Part shown: positions 32,366-44,739 of the stretch, piece after piece
Layout: every line of letters starts with the position of its first letter
Numbering within the stretch: the first letter of the stretch is position 1
NCBI GenBank assembly: GCA_963971425.1
Contig: OZ020526.1
Span: 17,265,173-17,329,172 of the forward strand
DNA: 64,000 nt
Reading direction: 5' to 3'
Source: Bryoerythrophyllum caledonicum
Taxonomy: Eukaryota; Streptophyta; Bryopsida; Pottiales; Pottiaceae
The notes under the pieces: model-generated
Database searches by the model: none
The model's input: only the letters and a program-made list of their open reading frames with translations
What the model was told of the DNA's origin: nothing
Translations under genes and position numbers: made by a program

Positions 32366-33930
32366 GCGCAGTTTGGGGGGGTAGTCGGGTAGGGAGAGTA
32401 GGAGGGTTCTGTTATCGGCTGGAAGGGGGAAGTTAGGGGGGATTGAGGCTTGTGGTTTCGGGGAGGGTTTGGGCTCAACGTGCGAGGCGAATACAGGTCT
32501 GGGGGGGCTCTGTCTACACGCAGGGAGTCGGTATGTGTATCTTTGTGCTAAGTGTGTCTGTGTGTGGTGCTTCTGTTTGAATTGCGGGGGGTGTGCTTTG
32601 CTATGTGGTGACGTGTGTATTCGGGTCGGGCTGGGGTGATGTATTCTACTGGTGTGGGTCGGACTGGGGTGATGTATTCTACTTTGAGATGTTCTAAAGG
32701 TTCGGAGGTTTGCTGGGTGAGGTGAGATGTCGGTGTGTTTGGGAGGGGGAGAGATTCTAGTGAGTGCAGTCTGGGAGGGGTATTTGAGAGAGGGAAGTGG
32801 GAGGGTTTGGGTGCTTGCTGAGAGGGAGAGATTAGAGGAGAACAGGGTTTCTGGTTTGGGGAAGGGTTAAATTTCGGGCTGCGGGGGGCATCCCGACCTG
32901 GGGTGGTTCTGTCTAGAGGCTCTAGGTTGGTGTTTGTGCTTTGTCTGCAGAGGGTATGTATGAAGAGAGTGTGTCTGCATAGGGTTCCGAGAGGGCAGGG
33001 TTCTAACTGTGTCTGTGCTGTGGGTTCCTAGCTGGTGTGTAGGTGGGGGAGCTGTGAAGTTCCGAAAGGGTCGGGCACAAATTGTGTTTATGTCTTGTTT
33101 TCGGAGACTGAAGTGAGGGAGGGGATCTGTGAGTAGGTTGAGGGGAGGGCTGGGGTGGGACAGAAAGTCTTGAGGAGGGGGGGAGCTATGGTGAGCCTGG
33201 ACGTGAGGGGGGGAGGGGAAGTCGGAGTGCGGGGTAGGGTTTATGTTTCAAGGGAAGTGTTGATCAGTGTTGGGGTGTAGGGGGAGTGGTCTGCAGTCGG
33301 AGAGGGGGGTGTCTCTGTGGATCCAGGGTTTTTTTTGTGTTGGTTGCTGCTTGATCAGGGCTTCTACTTGGTGATAATTCTGTGGTTTTTCTATCTTACA
33401 GGGAATTTGGCAGCGCTTCCGCGGAGGGAGGATATATCTGGGCCATGGGATGAGGTAAGATGTGTGTAAGTAGGAGGTGGATTTGCTACTTGGGGTGTTG
33501 TGTCTATCTGTTGGTATATGTGGAAGAGGCAAGGGATATTCCAGGCTTTGTATATGTGATGTTTTCTGTCTAGGTGTAGTGCTGCTAGTGTTGTGCCTGT
33601 ATTTGTGAAGGGTAATGTTCCATGCGGGAGAGGCAAAGGTTTGTGATCTAGAGGTGGTTCTTCTATTGCAAAAAGAACGAGGATGGTAATGGGACTTACC
33701 TAGATCCGGTAGGGCTGATCTGTTGGTGTGCTCGTGCAGCTTAGGTGTGCGAGGCGCGGTCAGGATCGCTGGTGTCGTGCTTCGCGTCGTTCCAAGATCT
33801 GCTGCTCTGTTGTAGTTGTTGTTGGTGGCAGCTCTACTGCTGCAGCTGGTCCACTTAATAAAACATATAATTTTGTATACGTTTCTACATACTACGTTAG
33901 TAGAACAAGAAGATAATAACAAATACTTGC
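32366..33930 (-). other. 5' region of LINE A, G-rich on the plus strand
   Basis: This stretch is strongly biased (C-rich on the minus strand, with many runs of 4-8 G on the plus strand). It holds long open frames of low-complexity sequence, for example 33,922-33,248 on the minus strand. The bias stops near 33,900. It probably represents the untranslated leader of LINE A. No promoter motif was recognised, and no target duplication matching the 3' flank (near 15,905-15,918) could be found to fix the 5' end. Confidence 0.4.
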
Positions 33931-34438
33931 ACGAAATGGGTGGGTGAGGAATAGCCTTATAGAGTGCGCAAGATCTCCTGAACTCGTGTTTGTTTGCCCT
34001 TCCTCCAATGATGTATGTTGTGGCGCTGGTTCGAAGAGTGTGGGACTTGTGGGCGGCTTGCAGATCTGGTAACTCTCACAGATTAAGGCAATAAGGAATG
34101 TTGGCACTTTGAAGGACATATCTGTGTCCAACACGAGTCCCCAAACTTTCGGATCTAAACTCTCCACAAATCTTTCATCAAAGCACCTCAATCACCTTAC
34201 TAAACCTCAGATCTGGAGTTAGTGAGCCCTCCCAACACAGCCTGCTTCCCAGGCCTAACCCTAAGACCAAATCAGACGCAAAATAGTGGCTCTCCACAAG
34301 GTCCAGCACTCCTTGTGGCCTATGATGTATGATTTGACACTAAGTCCCACACTCCCCCTTACCAGAAATTATAGAGCTCACTCAGCCATCTTCCCCCTAC
34401 TACATATCATTTGCTACCTAGCATCTGTAACCAACACA
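33931..34438. other. Short unassigned segment between LINE A and the inverted fragment
   Basis: About 500 bp without a recognised gene. A minus-strand frame of 99 codons (34,191-33,892, starting MRCFDERFVES) is open but resembles nothing I know. Confidence 0.35.
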
Positions 34439-35869
34439 TACACTTCTACAAACTCTACTAAACTTACAAAACCCACCTGAAAGACACATTTACATTCCAC
34501 ACCCTTATACTGAATTCCTAATAGACAACCAAAATATTATAAACCATGAGAACTCAATACATAAAAGATTATACGACTTCTTACATAGTCAAGACATACC
34601 ACCCTCAAATGATACAATAAAACTAAAATTCCCTTACCTCCCTAACAACCTCATAAACGAATCACTAAAATGTCTAGACCCTATACCAGAATACACCCAC
34701 CCACCCCCATTCTTCCCTACATCCCTCCTCAAAATCAAAACATTAGATCAAACCAAGAAAAAACATATATAATCACATGGAATGCCTCCTCACTAAACAC
34801 TGCCCTTCCTAGCTTTCAAACTTTGATCACAAACACAGACACACCACCGACCCTCATACATATACAAGAAACAAAACTAACCGCCACAAAATCTACAAAA
34901 TATATACAAAATATATTTCAAAACTATAAACTCATCTTTAACAATACACATACACTTACAAGATGCATGCAACAATGGAGACCATACACTCCGGGCCGAG
35001 GGGGCCTCCTTACATTAATACACAAAAAATATACATTCCCAGGCAACATCAAGAAAATCCCTACCCCATTGCACATATCACCATACATTCAAATAATTAA
35101 AATCACTAACCACCCACTACAACCGTGGTTAATCTTTCACATGTATATGCCATCCCATCCCGAAGATACTAGATTTCTCTTAGATATACAAAACACTATT
35201 GCATCCCAAATTAATAATAATCCCAATCATACATACCTATTATGCGGAGACTTCAACAGAGATATAGCGTTAATTGGCCGCCAAAATGGTATCACACCCC
35301 CCCTCAAAACATTGATTACCAATGGCGTCGCTTCACAGAAAACTTAAACTTCACTTATATCAATATCGATACACAATTCTCTAGACAAGGGGGCTATAAT
35401 TATAGTGATTGGAGTCTAATAGATGGATTCTATATAAATACAAACAACAATACACAATACACCTCCACAACAAACAAAGATATTATTCTCAATTCGGACC
35501 ATCCACCCGTACAATTGCACATCCCAAATAACACACTTATTAGTAGAACTCCTATAATCCTAAACAAAGACACTATACGCATACTCAACCCCATCCCAAA
35601 AACCAACATAGAAAAATTCAACACAAAATTCTTCGAAGAAAACTCCGCACAAATAGACTCCCTCATAGACACTCTTGAAAATAATAGTCAATTAACACAA
35701 GCTCAATGGCAAGAAGCATGCCACACTCTGGACAAACTCATCAATAAAATCTCTAATACACTAGAACAAACTTGTAGAGCACACCCAATACCTCAAATGA
35801 CAAATAGAACTTCTCAACAAGGCGGGTACCTACCCCGCAAACTTTCTAAAACTTGGAAACAACACTTAA
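34439..35869 (+). mobile_element. Inverted internal fragment of LINE A (APE region)
   Basis: A 1,431-bp segment is the near-identical reverse complement of 21,448-22,878. The 225-codon APE frame (34,670-35,347) encodes the same protein as 22,647-21,970 without a difference. The following frame (35,242 onwards) agrees until the break near LSKTWKQHL, where copy A has LSKTLKQHL. It lacks both the 5' leader and the 3' hairpin/tail, so it was not made by ordinary LINE insertion. It shares the seven-C frameshift of copy A. Confidence 0.92.
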
Positions 35870-35914
35870 TCCAAAAATTAAGTGTAAAAAGGGTTGTAGG
35901 TATATGGAAAATTA

Positions 35915-35984
35915 AATAATTAATGATTAAATTTACACTTAGTAGTTAATTAATGATTAAATTTACACTTAGTAGTTAATTAAT
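35915..35984 (+). repeat. 30-bp tandem repeat at the fragment edge
   Basis: TAATGATTAAATTTACACTT starts at 35,921 and again at 35,951, with the intervening AGTAGTTAAT, giving a period of 30 bp and about 2.2 copies. Confidence 0.85.
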
Positions 35985-36909
35985 TAAAAAGTACCTATTC
36001 ATATCCAAGAATTAGGAAATAATGGGAAAAGGGTTGAACTCGCACCCTTTGGGTAGGGTGTAGCTTTTCATGAATAGATATGAAGAGATGTGAAGATTTA
36101 GTGGAATTAATTTTAATGGTTAATATTAGGGAAAACCTCTTGCTAAGAGGTATACGTCTTGGATGTTGAGTAGAATGACTAGCTTGAATTTTTAGCATTC
36201 TTGGCCATTACTAGAGAAATTCCTTGGAGGAAGATTGGAGTGAGCCCTAGCTTTAGGTGAAAAAGCTAGTTGATGACTCTTAATGTTGTATGAGTATTTG
36301 ATTTTATATATGAATATATAATTGTTATTGAATTTGCACATGTAGAATCTTGTGACTTGAGTCATATGTATAATTGCAATAAGTTGTGATCTACATTGAC
36401 TAAATTTGACATTGTGTGTTGTAAATGCAAGTGCATGCATTAGGTATTAATTGTGGATAAAATTCCTATGCATGAATGCATTGTATATTTATTCTTCATG
36501 GAATAAGTTAGGGAAATACCCTACTTACTAAGGTCGAGTGTGTGACCTTGTGTGTGTATTGGAGCATTAATCGTAATTGTGAAGATTAATGGAGATAATG
36601 TGAAATTAAGTGACTTAATGCATAAAGAGTATAGTGCATAAGTACTTAATGGGATCTCAAGTGTGAGTGAGCATAACTTGAGTTTCATAAAAATAAGAGT
36701 GGAGATCTTATTCATGTTAATGCAATTTGATGCAATAAACATCAAGAGTGGCATACCTTGATGCATGGCAAGAGTGTCATATTATGCATACAAAAAATTA
36801 GCATTAAGTCTAACCTTAATAGAAAGGATTCTCTAAGGTAGGCTAAATTGTGAGTATTTAAAAGAATCTATCATAGGAGAGAAAATAAAGAACAAATCCC
36901 AAAGAAAGA

Positions 36910-37719
36910 CTTAAGAAAAGAACATAGGAACTTAAGAATCTTAAGTCCAAGTTTGGATACATAAGCTTATGAAGATTGAGATCTTAAGTACCAAGAGACC
37001 CTTAAGTTTAAGGGCTTGGACTTAAAGGTTCGTATGAGTGAGAATACGGGACAACATTTGCATTCAGTGAGATGCACTCTTGGTTCTTGAAGTCTTAAGA
37101 CAGAAACTTAAGAACACTGTAGGGCTGAATTGGTCTAGACGGTGCAGGTTCTTAAGAATCAGTCCTAAGTGAGTAAGTGAGTGCTTAAGAACTCAAGGAC
37201 AGAGACTGTGATCTTAAGAACATGGAGCCGACCGAGAGTGAAGTCTTAAGAAAATTCAGACATCTTAAAGACTAAGTGGTACGAGTGTGGAACCCCGTGG
37301 TCTTTAAGAGATAATTGTGGATAATTGAACTTAAGTAGAGACTTAAGAGGTGAACTCCTTAAGACTTAAGATAACTTGTGTGTGTGTTTTTGAGACTAAC
37401 CTTGGTCTTAAGAACATGATCACATGGACCGAGTGGAGGCACGTGAAAAGTGGAGCGATATTGTATGAGGTAAGAGTTTGAATTCTTAAAGACTATAATT
37501 AAGGAACCAATGCAAGTGAGACTTAATGGAATCTTCCATTAGCCCAATGTGGCAAGTGTTTAAGGATTAGTGGCATAAGCACAATCTTAAAAGGACTAAT
37601 GTTCCTACTTAAGGCACAAGAGATCCTTTGGGATTAGACTTGGTTTGTGGATCCCTTAAGAGTGATGCTAACAGCCCTAATTCCCTAAAAATAGATAGAT
37701 AATCTTAAGAATTAACCAA
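36910..37719. repeat. Cluster of CTTAAG palindromes
   Basis: I counted 19 exact CTTAAG hexamers in about 810 bp, for example at 36,910, 36,931, 36,940, 36,983, 37,001, 37,094, 37,107, 37,151, 37,184, 37,213 and 37,245. They often sit in (A/G)A(A/G)TCTTAAGAA(C/T) or GACTTAAG contexts. Spacing is irregular and the flanks vary, so this is not a simple tandem array. Less than one would be expected by chance. No protein frame of note runs through it. The surrounding 35,985-38,250 holds no supported gene. Confidence 0.8.
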
Positions 37720-38251
37720 GAGGATAGCTTTAAACTAAACAATTAAGCTTTAATTACTTAAATCTAGGCGTATGATCATCCCCGTAACGAATCCTATGAG
37801 ATGTGGGTATACTTGGATGTTTTCTTAGAGTGGTGAAAAATCACTCTACACTACCGGAGCAAGTTTTGTTTGTAGTTTTCTACTCTTCGGAAACGCCGTA
37901 GGAAAGAGGCGGGCAAGAGAGGCCTTGCAGTCTTGGTCAGAGTGTAGCGAGGTGAAGAGGGACACGCCGGATCCTACCTGGAGTTAGAATGCCCGCTAGG
38001 GAGCAGGTCGGTGCAGACAGCGGCGTCAAGAGGCTCGCAAGCAGCTCAGATGTGCCCAGCTTGTGAGTTGAGGCGCATCGCAGACGCAGTTGCGTTCAAT
38101 CCTTGATCCGCTGACAGAAGACAAGCCGAGAGGAGCGAGGGGTCGATGGCAGGCTTCTAAACAGAGCCGACAAACCCTACTAGCGGCGTGGAGGTGCCAC
38201 GAGGTGGCAGAGAGATCGAGGTCAACAGCACGTGCGCAAAACCTTTCTCCA

Positions 38252-38445
38252 AGCTTGCAGGGTCAATGGCGTTCGGTGCATCGTGATTGGTTGGATCGTG
38301 CTGCGAATCGGTGGGCGCAGCCAGAGTAGGAGTGTTTGGCGCGTCAGGGCTTGCAAGGTCGACGGCGATCGGTGCAATAAAATAGCATTTGAATTGTTCT
38401 ACGCAGTGTTGAGTGCAGCCGGATCTGGAGTGGTCAGCACGTCGT
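38252..38445 (+). repeat. Diverged tandem duplication, about 93 bp
   Basis: GCTTGCAGGGTCAATGGCG..TCGGTGCA and GCTTGCAAGGTCGACGGCG..TCGGTGCA are followed by matching GCAGCC(A/G)GA..GGAGTG..GCACGTC(A/G) blocks. The overlapping open frames in 38,090-38,606 carry no recognisable protein. Confidence 0.5.
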
Positions 38446-38606
38446 CAATGGAGGTAGCAAGAGCTGGAACGGCCTACACGTCGTCAGTAGGAGCAACTCT
38501 AAACCTGAACGAGATCGCAAGAGGACCGAGCCACCTGGTAGAGAGTTACAACGTAATTCTCATGTGTTGGTTTGTTTTCTTCTGCAACGATTATTGTCAG
38601 GGCTAA

Positions 38607-39088
38607 CTGGGTATTGAGGTCGTGGAGCACGACCTAGAAGAGTTGAATAATTGCCGTGTCTAAATCAACTAGGTCGTCAAGTGGATTGTTGTCAAAGAGG
38701 GGGAGGGTGATGGGAGGGCGTTGAGGTGATCACGTGGCACCTCAGTGGCAAGTCCGTAAGGAAGAAAACACTAGGGGGGTGAAATGCCATTTTCAAGTTG
38801 TGCTAGGGATACAAAAGACGACTTCGACGGTCCATAGCCACAATTGTCTACATAGACGGTGAGGGGCCCAAAGACAGCGGACGGACGGACTGTCAGACAA
38901 ACGGACAGGACAGACAACACCCTTATCGGACATATGCCTAGAATATTCTAGAGAATATTCTCCAATGATATATGCATATTTTCAAATATTTTGGAATATT
39001 CTAGAATATTCTAGAATATTCTCTACCGGATGGACATCAGCCTCTATTGGACAAACAACCGAACAGATGGACGCCGGATCAACCATGT
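38607..39088. other. Non-coding spacer with short repeats
   Basis: It contains a GGAC/GACA-rich stretch (38,878-38,920) and repeats of GAATATTCTA (38,940-39,020). No gene is seen. Confidence 0.5.
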
Positions 39089-41291
39089 TCACAGTAGGTC
39101 GAAGATGGTAAGCATTGCTCTGCGCCCTTTAGCTGATCGTTTGTATCTGAAAATATCTGCGTATGTTTTCATTCTGATGTAGATAGTGGTGTGCCACGCA
39201 TGATACAACGTGCGGCCTGGGCTAAAGGTAGTATCATTCAATGCATGTCCCCATTTTTGCACCCAAATTTGACACATCAGGTTGGCGCGGAGGATGTCCC
39301 AGGTTGTATTCCGGGTAACTAAGCACTTACTAGCGTTGTCCCACGCATAGTCAACTTGGATCCGAGTTCCGCCCGGGGGCAGCAGAGGACCATTGAAGAT
39401 GCGATCCAGGTCATGGAGTCGTTGGGAAGGCCAGCTTAAGAGCGGAGGGCAACGTAATATGTCCAGACTGGCGCCACCACAGGGCAAGTGCTCAACATGT
39501 GTTCAGTTGATTCGATTTCAGGTGCGTTACACACCAGACATTGTCCTTCCTAGCCGGCTTTACTCCTAAATGTACCAATTGGTAGCCCCTCTGCAAGTGT
39601 TAACCAAGTCATAGAGGTGATTTTCATGGGAAGCCAGGGGTGCCAAACCCGTCCCATGATTTTCTTGATTTGTGGATGTGAATAACCAACGTTGTGAAGG
39701 TGGTTAACGTGTGGAATCTTTGGCTTGATCTGCAACAGGGCAATGCGATAGCCTAGCTTTGTGGAGTAGCTGAAGAATTCACAGTTACTTTCTATGCCGA
39801 AGCATTTCATGTCCAGTCCATTGGGTCCCAAGGAAGGCCGAAAATATGAATGGTGCCATGAATCCAGATGGTGCAGTTGTTCCGAACAGGATCGGTCGGG
39901 CTATATGCAATCACCTGGCGAGACTCATTGAGAGTGATGAGGATTCTGTCAGGCTCCATTGGCCCGCTAGGGAGGAGGCTGAGTTCGGGTTTTTGGAAGA
40001 GTTGCTTCTTAGAGACGTGCTACTTTCTTGTCAAAAAGTGTTGTCCCTCTTCCTTAAGCAGGTGGTAGACTTCATGAACCGGATCGTCAAGGTCCAAGGT
40101 AAGCCACTCCCCCACCTATGGAATTTTGGTGCATATCATGTGCCAAGGGATGCTAGAGAGAATTTCTTGTCTTTCGGCAGTTGCGTTCCGAGATCGTGTT
40201 CTGCGGCAAAGATAAGCTAATGAGTGTCATTCCTCGTTGACTTTGCGGTTGCGGTCCTCAGCACGCATCCTGAAGCCAAGGGGATAGCCCAAGCACCTTG
40301 TGTTCTCCCCTGCCCGTAACCAGGTGATGCTAGTATATGCTCGCCATATCCATGTCCTTGATTGTTTGCTAGCCCAAATTGCTATTGATTTCTTTTCATT
40401 AAGTTTGGATCCGGAGGTTGTATTGTATATGCTAAGGATGCCCATTGCTCTGTTCAGATTGTCCTCGTTGCCTTGGAGCACGAGGTTGGTATCGTCCGCA
40501 AACATAAGATGGGAGGAGCTGGAGCCGTTAGATAGGTGAAAGCCTTGAACCCCTCTTTTTGGGTCATCTAACATGCTCGCAAATAGTTCAGCTACGAGTA
40601 GAAAGAGGTAAAGAGCAAGGGGACATCCTTGCCTCACTGATCGTTCTAATTGGAATGTTTCCCCAGCTGTGCCGTTCAAGGTGACAGACGCGTATGCGTT
40701 GGTGTAGAGCATCATGACGCGCGCTATCCAGGCCTCGTAGAAGCCCATGGCAGCCATGGTTTTCTCCAAAAAGGACCAACTAACTCTGTTGTAAGTCTTC
40801 TGGAAGTCTAGAAGAATCATGAGTAAGTCCTACTCACTTTCCATTGCGTAGTCCAAGGCCTTTGTTGCTAGAAAGACATTGTCGAAGATGTTGCGGCCTT
40901 TCACAAAGACTGATTGTGACGGGCGGATCCAATCCGGGAGGTAAGGTACCATTCTTGTGGCAAAGATTTTAGCCATAATTTTGTAGACCGATCCTAATAG
41001 AGAGATGGGGCGGTAGTTGGTCAATTGTGTGGTGTCACCTCCTTTGGCCAACAGAGAGATTTTACTAGTATTAAGGTTTGACGATAGAAAGTGTTGATCC
41101 AAAGTCTCTGTGACAAACTGCAGGAGGTCCAGTTCAATATCATCGAGCAGAGTTTGAAAGAGCTCTAAGGGGATTCCATCGATTCTGAGGGCTTTATTCA
41201 AAGGCAGGGCGAGGACTACGTCATGGAGCTCGGAGACGTGTACTGGGGCTGATAGGTGTTGGTTTGCCTCATCGGTGACCACTTTCTCCAC
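39089..41291 (-). pseudogene. L1-type LINE remnant (reverse transcriptase and zf-RVT)
   Basis: A decayed plant L1-type LINE on the minus strand, unrelated to the dual-endonuclease family. The order is: NKALRIDGIPLELFQ, ISLLAKGGDTTQLTNYRPISLLGSVYKI and SVFVKGRNIFDNVFLATKALDYA (41,291-40,830); then a stop; then LDFQKTYNRVSWSFL, SVRQGCPLALYLFLLVAE and HLMFADDTNLVLQG (catalytic FADD) (40,820-40,227). After further breaks comes a zf-RVT-like end with GLPIGTFRSKAG and CLVCNAPEIESTEHMLSTCP (39,831-39,420). The endonuclease domain is missing upstream of 41,291, and multiple stops and frameshifts make it inactive. Confidence 0.85.
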
Positions 41292-41846
41292 ACTGGTGAG
41301 ACTAGATGAAGCTTTGATGCAAGCTTAAAGGCCCCTTTACACTGCTCTACAGAAGGCCACCGTATATAGTGTGGATGTATTATTTTACTTTAATTTTGTA
41401 TTATGCATGTCATCTTCAAGCGAGTATGTGCTAGTCAAAGATTGCATGCACATTTCTAATTCGTGTAGAAACTCCAACTACTGTGGTCGACACTGTAAAT
41501 TTTCAAGTGGATAGCGTAGTCAAGAAAGGGAATATATTTAGCCAAGAATGGCACTCTTGTCGATTGGGAATTTATACTGTGATGAAGAGTCCATCAATTG
41601 AGAGTTTTACACATGGATGTAAGATTGACATGGCTATCAACCTCGCAACACTTTTTCACCTCTAAACTGAATATTTCTCATCGGAAACACTTCGTACTGC
41701 TCATTCAAGTGCAAAGAGTGAAATAGAAAATCAATAGGTATTTAATGTGGAGTTGAGGATATCATTATGACGAGGTTCCATATTTGTCTTCTTCTCAATG
41801 GCTCCCTCATTGTTGTCCTCTTCTTTCTCGTCACAAGACCATCCCC
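41292..41846. other. Non-coding spacer
   Basis: No recognisable gene. A 60-codon plus-strand frame at 41,483-41,665 resembles nothing known to me. Confidence 0.4.
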
Positions 41847-42399
41847 ACTAAGGTAGAGGCACCAAATTCCGATTGGCCACCCAATTCCAATCAATAGAGT
41901 ATGCATGGCATGGTGCATGAAAATGGAAAATGCTTGAAATGGTGCATGAAGTGACCCAAAACCAATAACTCCTAATTTGAAAATACTAGTCATTATTGGC
42001 ATTGGGTCATGATGTGTGCATTTTTGGGTTGCTCCACCTCAATTGACCTCTCTTTGGTGGCATTGCCTCGAAAGTCGAACAAGGCTGATCGGTATTGGGT
42101 ACCCTCCATGAGTTGGTTATCCATGGCATGTCTTCTCTCTTTTGCTCACTCTCACTTATTGGCATTGGATGAATGAAGGCACCAAATCTCACCTACTCTA
42201 GAGTTTGATTATGGGCTCCGGTGGTTTTTGGGTTTTTTAATTCAATATCAATTTCAAATCTTTGTGATTAAATTTGAAAAAATATTTGTTGAGTTTCATT
42301 TCTAATTCCGCATCTTTCTACATATATGTTTTTGACATACAATGTCATTTGAGTCCCCAGCCGGCTTAAGTGATCGGAATTGGGTGCCTCTACCTTAGT
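41847..42399. repeat. Inverted-repeat element (MITE-like), 27-bp arms
   Basis: The 27-base segments 41,847-41,873 and 42,373-42,399 are reverse complements with one mismatch. They carry AAGGTAGAGGCACC and AATTCCGAT. The internal 500 bp includes further copies of GGCACCAAAT. No transposase frame and no clear target duplication were seen, so the true ends may be further out. Confidence 0.55.
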
Positions 42400-43098
42400 C
42401 CACAAACCCAACAAATAGCATGGGGTAAGTCCCAACAAGTGCCCAAGTGCCCAACCAAGTCGCAAACCCGGTTGGGTGGGCCTCGGAATACTCCACATCC
42501 ATGAATGCAATGGTCCAGAGCCCTCCAATTGAGGGTCTCTAATTGGCACCTTTTGGTTCTCTTTTCTCTGTTGTTATAAAAGGTTATTGGTTTTCTCTAG
42601 ATTATAGCATCTTTATTCGGTAGACACCAGCTTGGGAGTCTTCCGGATGGAGAGAGGCCCACGAGACTTCCGGATGAAGAAAGGCTCGAGGGGTGGCTAC
42701 TAGGGCTTGAATCGCACCACTGTAAGAAAGCACAAGAAAAACACAAAATATGGTAACACAAGGTGATGTTGACATGGAAGAGAGGTGGAGTGAATTGGCA
42801 GTGAAATTTTAGTTCCACATGTCCTCCCAAGATTAGGGCTGCCAACACATCACACTTTTCTGTCCACCCCCAAAAGGCCACGAAATGGCGACCCCGTGCC
42901 AGTTCGAAGCTGCCACCGTCGATGGGATGGTGGGCTTTGAGCAAGTGGTGGGGCAGTCCACTCCACCCAACCCGTCGGCTCGGGAAATTCTGCCAAGGGC
43001 CTAGTGGAGATGCAACTGAAAGACTAAAGACGTATACATATCCAAGATATATGTTGGTACAGACTATCAATCACGATTTTGAATATATTTTTGCTGTA

Positions 43099-43601
43099 GG
43101 GGCGGTTTACACTATGGACTACGGAGATTGACCACAACCCTCTAAAATCTACGATTAGCCGAGGAAGTTGTCCCAGTCCGAGTTCGCTTTACACTACCTT
43201 GAAAAAAGAAGATTGACCACGGAGCTCGAAGTTACCTAAGTATGCCATTTTTTGCCGAGTGGATAATGTGTCTTGGTCCAACGGGATTTCCGTTGGGTCG
43301 AGGCAAATAGGTCGACTTGGCGGAAATCAAGGGGACCGTTGGGCTGATAATCAATGATTGGCTAAAATTTATTTTTATTTTTAATTTTTATTTATTTTTT
43401 CCCGGATTTGTATATACACATTAAAAAAATCAGCCCTTACATATCCCAGTCCAAATCCACTTTACACTATGAGAAGTGACCAAGACACTCAAAAAAGGAT
43501 TTTTGATTTTTCATGGTCATGGCTCTAGACCAAGAGTTGTGACCATGAAAATAAGTGATTTCTCTTGGTCAATCCTCATGGTCCATAGTGTAAACCGCCC
43601 C
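43099..43601. mobile_element. MITE with 20-bp perfect terminal inverted repeats
   Basis: GGGGCGGTTTACACTATGGA at 43,099-43,118 is mirrored exactly at 43,582-43,601, and weaker similarity continues inwards (a GATTGACCA block). The flanking trinucleotides are GTA and TTA, which approximates the TWA duplication of PIF/Harbinger (Tourist) MITEs. Length 503 bp, no coding capacity. Confidence 0.7.
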
Positions 43602-43611
43602 TTAGTTTCAT

Positions 43612-44739
43612 GCGAGTCTTTCAGTTGCGCTCAAACTAAAGCACGATAATCTTGAATACGTTACACAACAATAACGTGTATATAAGGTAAGCCTCCCTAA
43701 AACCGCCAATATCCCATGGCCGCCAGCTACTTTTTCACTAAAAACCGCCACTGTATGCACATGTAACCAACTGTCTATTTTTAATGGCGGGAGAAAAGGC
43801 TAGGGTGGCATGAATTGGATGCACAGTTGGTGGTTTTAGGTGAATGGGATCTTCTAGACTTATTGTACATGCAAGAGTGGAGAAAATGGAATATTTCAAG
43901 AATTAGTTTAAGGTTGACTCATTGCCGGTTTTTAGTTCTTATGCATGCGGTTTTGGGCCATTTGTGGGAGGGTCATGGCCCCCACCTACTGACGCTCACC
44001 CAACTTTCTTCACATGTGCCTTTGAAAATTCATAACTAATTCATAACACATCGGAAAAATATGAAATCACTTGGGTTGAAATTGTAATTCTATTGGCTAT
44101 CACTGAAAAATAATTTAATTATTATCTAGGTTCTCAAACTGCTTAACTTGACGGTTATGGGGGGGTTTACCTTGTAGATTTTTAAAAGTGTCATTTATGA
44201 GAAACTTGCGCAACCGATGCGTATATCAATCTCAAATATGTTCTGTGATACCAATCTCGAATAGCGACAGGTGTGACATATGTTTTATTGATTGAAAGCT
44301 ATTAAATAGGGCAAAAGCTATTAAATAGGGCAGAAGCTAAACAGTACTATGGTTCTCATCTCAACAGTATGGTCCGATTCACTCAATACCAAGTAGACAG
44401 ACATATAATTCGAAATAACAGACCAAAAAACAAGGAAGCACAGATTCAGATGACAAGGATTTGCACAAGAGTAAGCTTTCTGGAAACTCTAGGAGTATCA
44501 TTTATCATTTAATAAGGATTTGTTTATCATGCAGGGGTTTATTTTCAGACTCATCATAACTTCTCAATACAACTAAAACTTAGCTCATACAGAGGCGGTG
44601 GTATACTTACGAGGCGGCGGTAAACTTACGAGGCGTCCACGAGCCGGTGACTGGGCGTCGGTGACTGCCGGCCTGCCCGGTCTGTTCCCCTCCCGTTCCG
44701 CAGGCCATACCTTGACCGAGACCGGGTCACGGGTGGCGC
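43612..44739. other. Non-coding spacer with small repeats
   Basis: GCAACTGAAAGACT at 43,013-43,026 is inverted just right of the MITE (about 43,615-43,628), so the MITE sits inside a shorter inverted pair. A 19-bp direct repeat (AAGCTATTAAATAGGGCA) lies at about 44,295-44,335. A doubled CGAGGCGG(C/T)GGTA.ACTTACGAGGCG is at about 44,595-44,635. No gene is supported. Confidence 0.45.

Larger units (their letters stand above)
15919..33930 (-). mobile_element. LINE copy A: dual-endonuclease (Dualen/RandI-like) retrotransposon, 5' boundary approximate
   Basis: Read on the minus strand this element has a 5' region (33.9-32.4 kb), an ORF1-like frame (32,365-30,957 continued at 26,043-25,127), low-complexity repeats and two 2A-like modules (24.9-23.0 kb), then ORF2. 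ORF2 holds an APE-type endonuclease, reverse transcriptase, RNase H, a CCHC finger and a restriction-like endonuclease. The 3' untranslated part ends in a hairpin and (TTC)n at about 15,919. The combination of both endonuclease types in one LINE is the hallmark of the Dualen/RandI clade. LINE copy B is nested inside it. Grouping of the ORF1 part with this LINE is inferred from strand, order and absence of a visible junction. The 5' end is placed only by a change in base composition near 33.9 kb. ORF2 has several frameshifts and stops, so this copy is dead. Confidence 0.7.

Noticed and set aside
34439..35869. Inverted LINE fragment as a product of twin-primed LINE integration
   Set aside because: Twin priming inverts sequence missing from the rest of the insertion. 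Here the same segment is also present in copy A, and no 3' end is attached.
36000..38620. Possible LTR retrotransposon between the LINE fragment and the L1 remnant
   Set aside because: No paired LTRs, primer binding site, gag or pol motif was seen.
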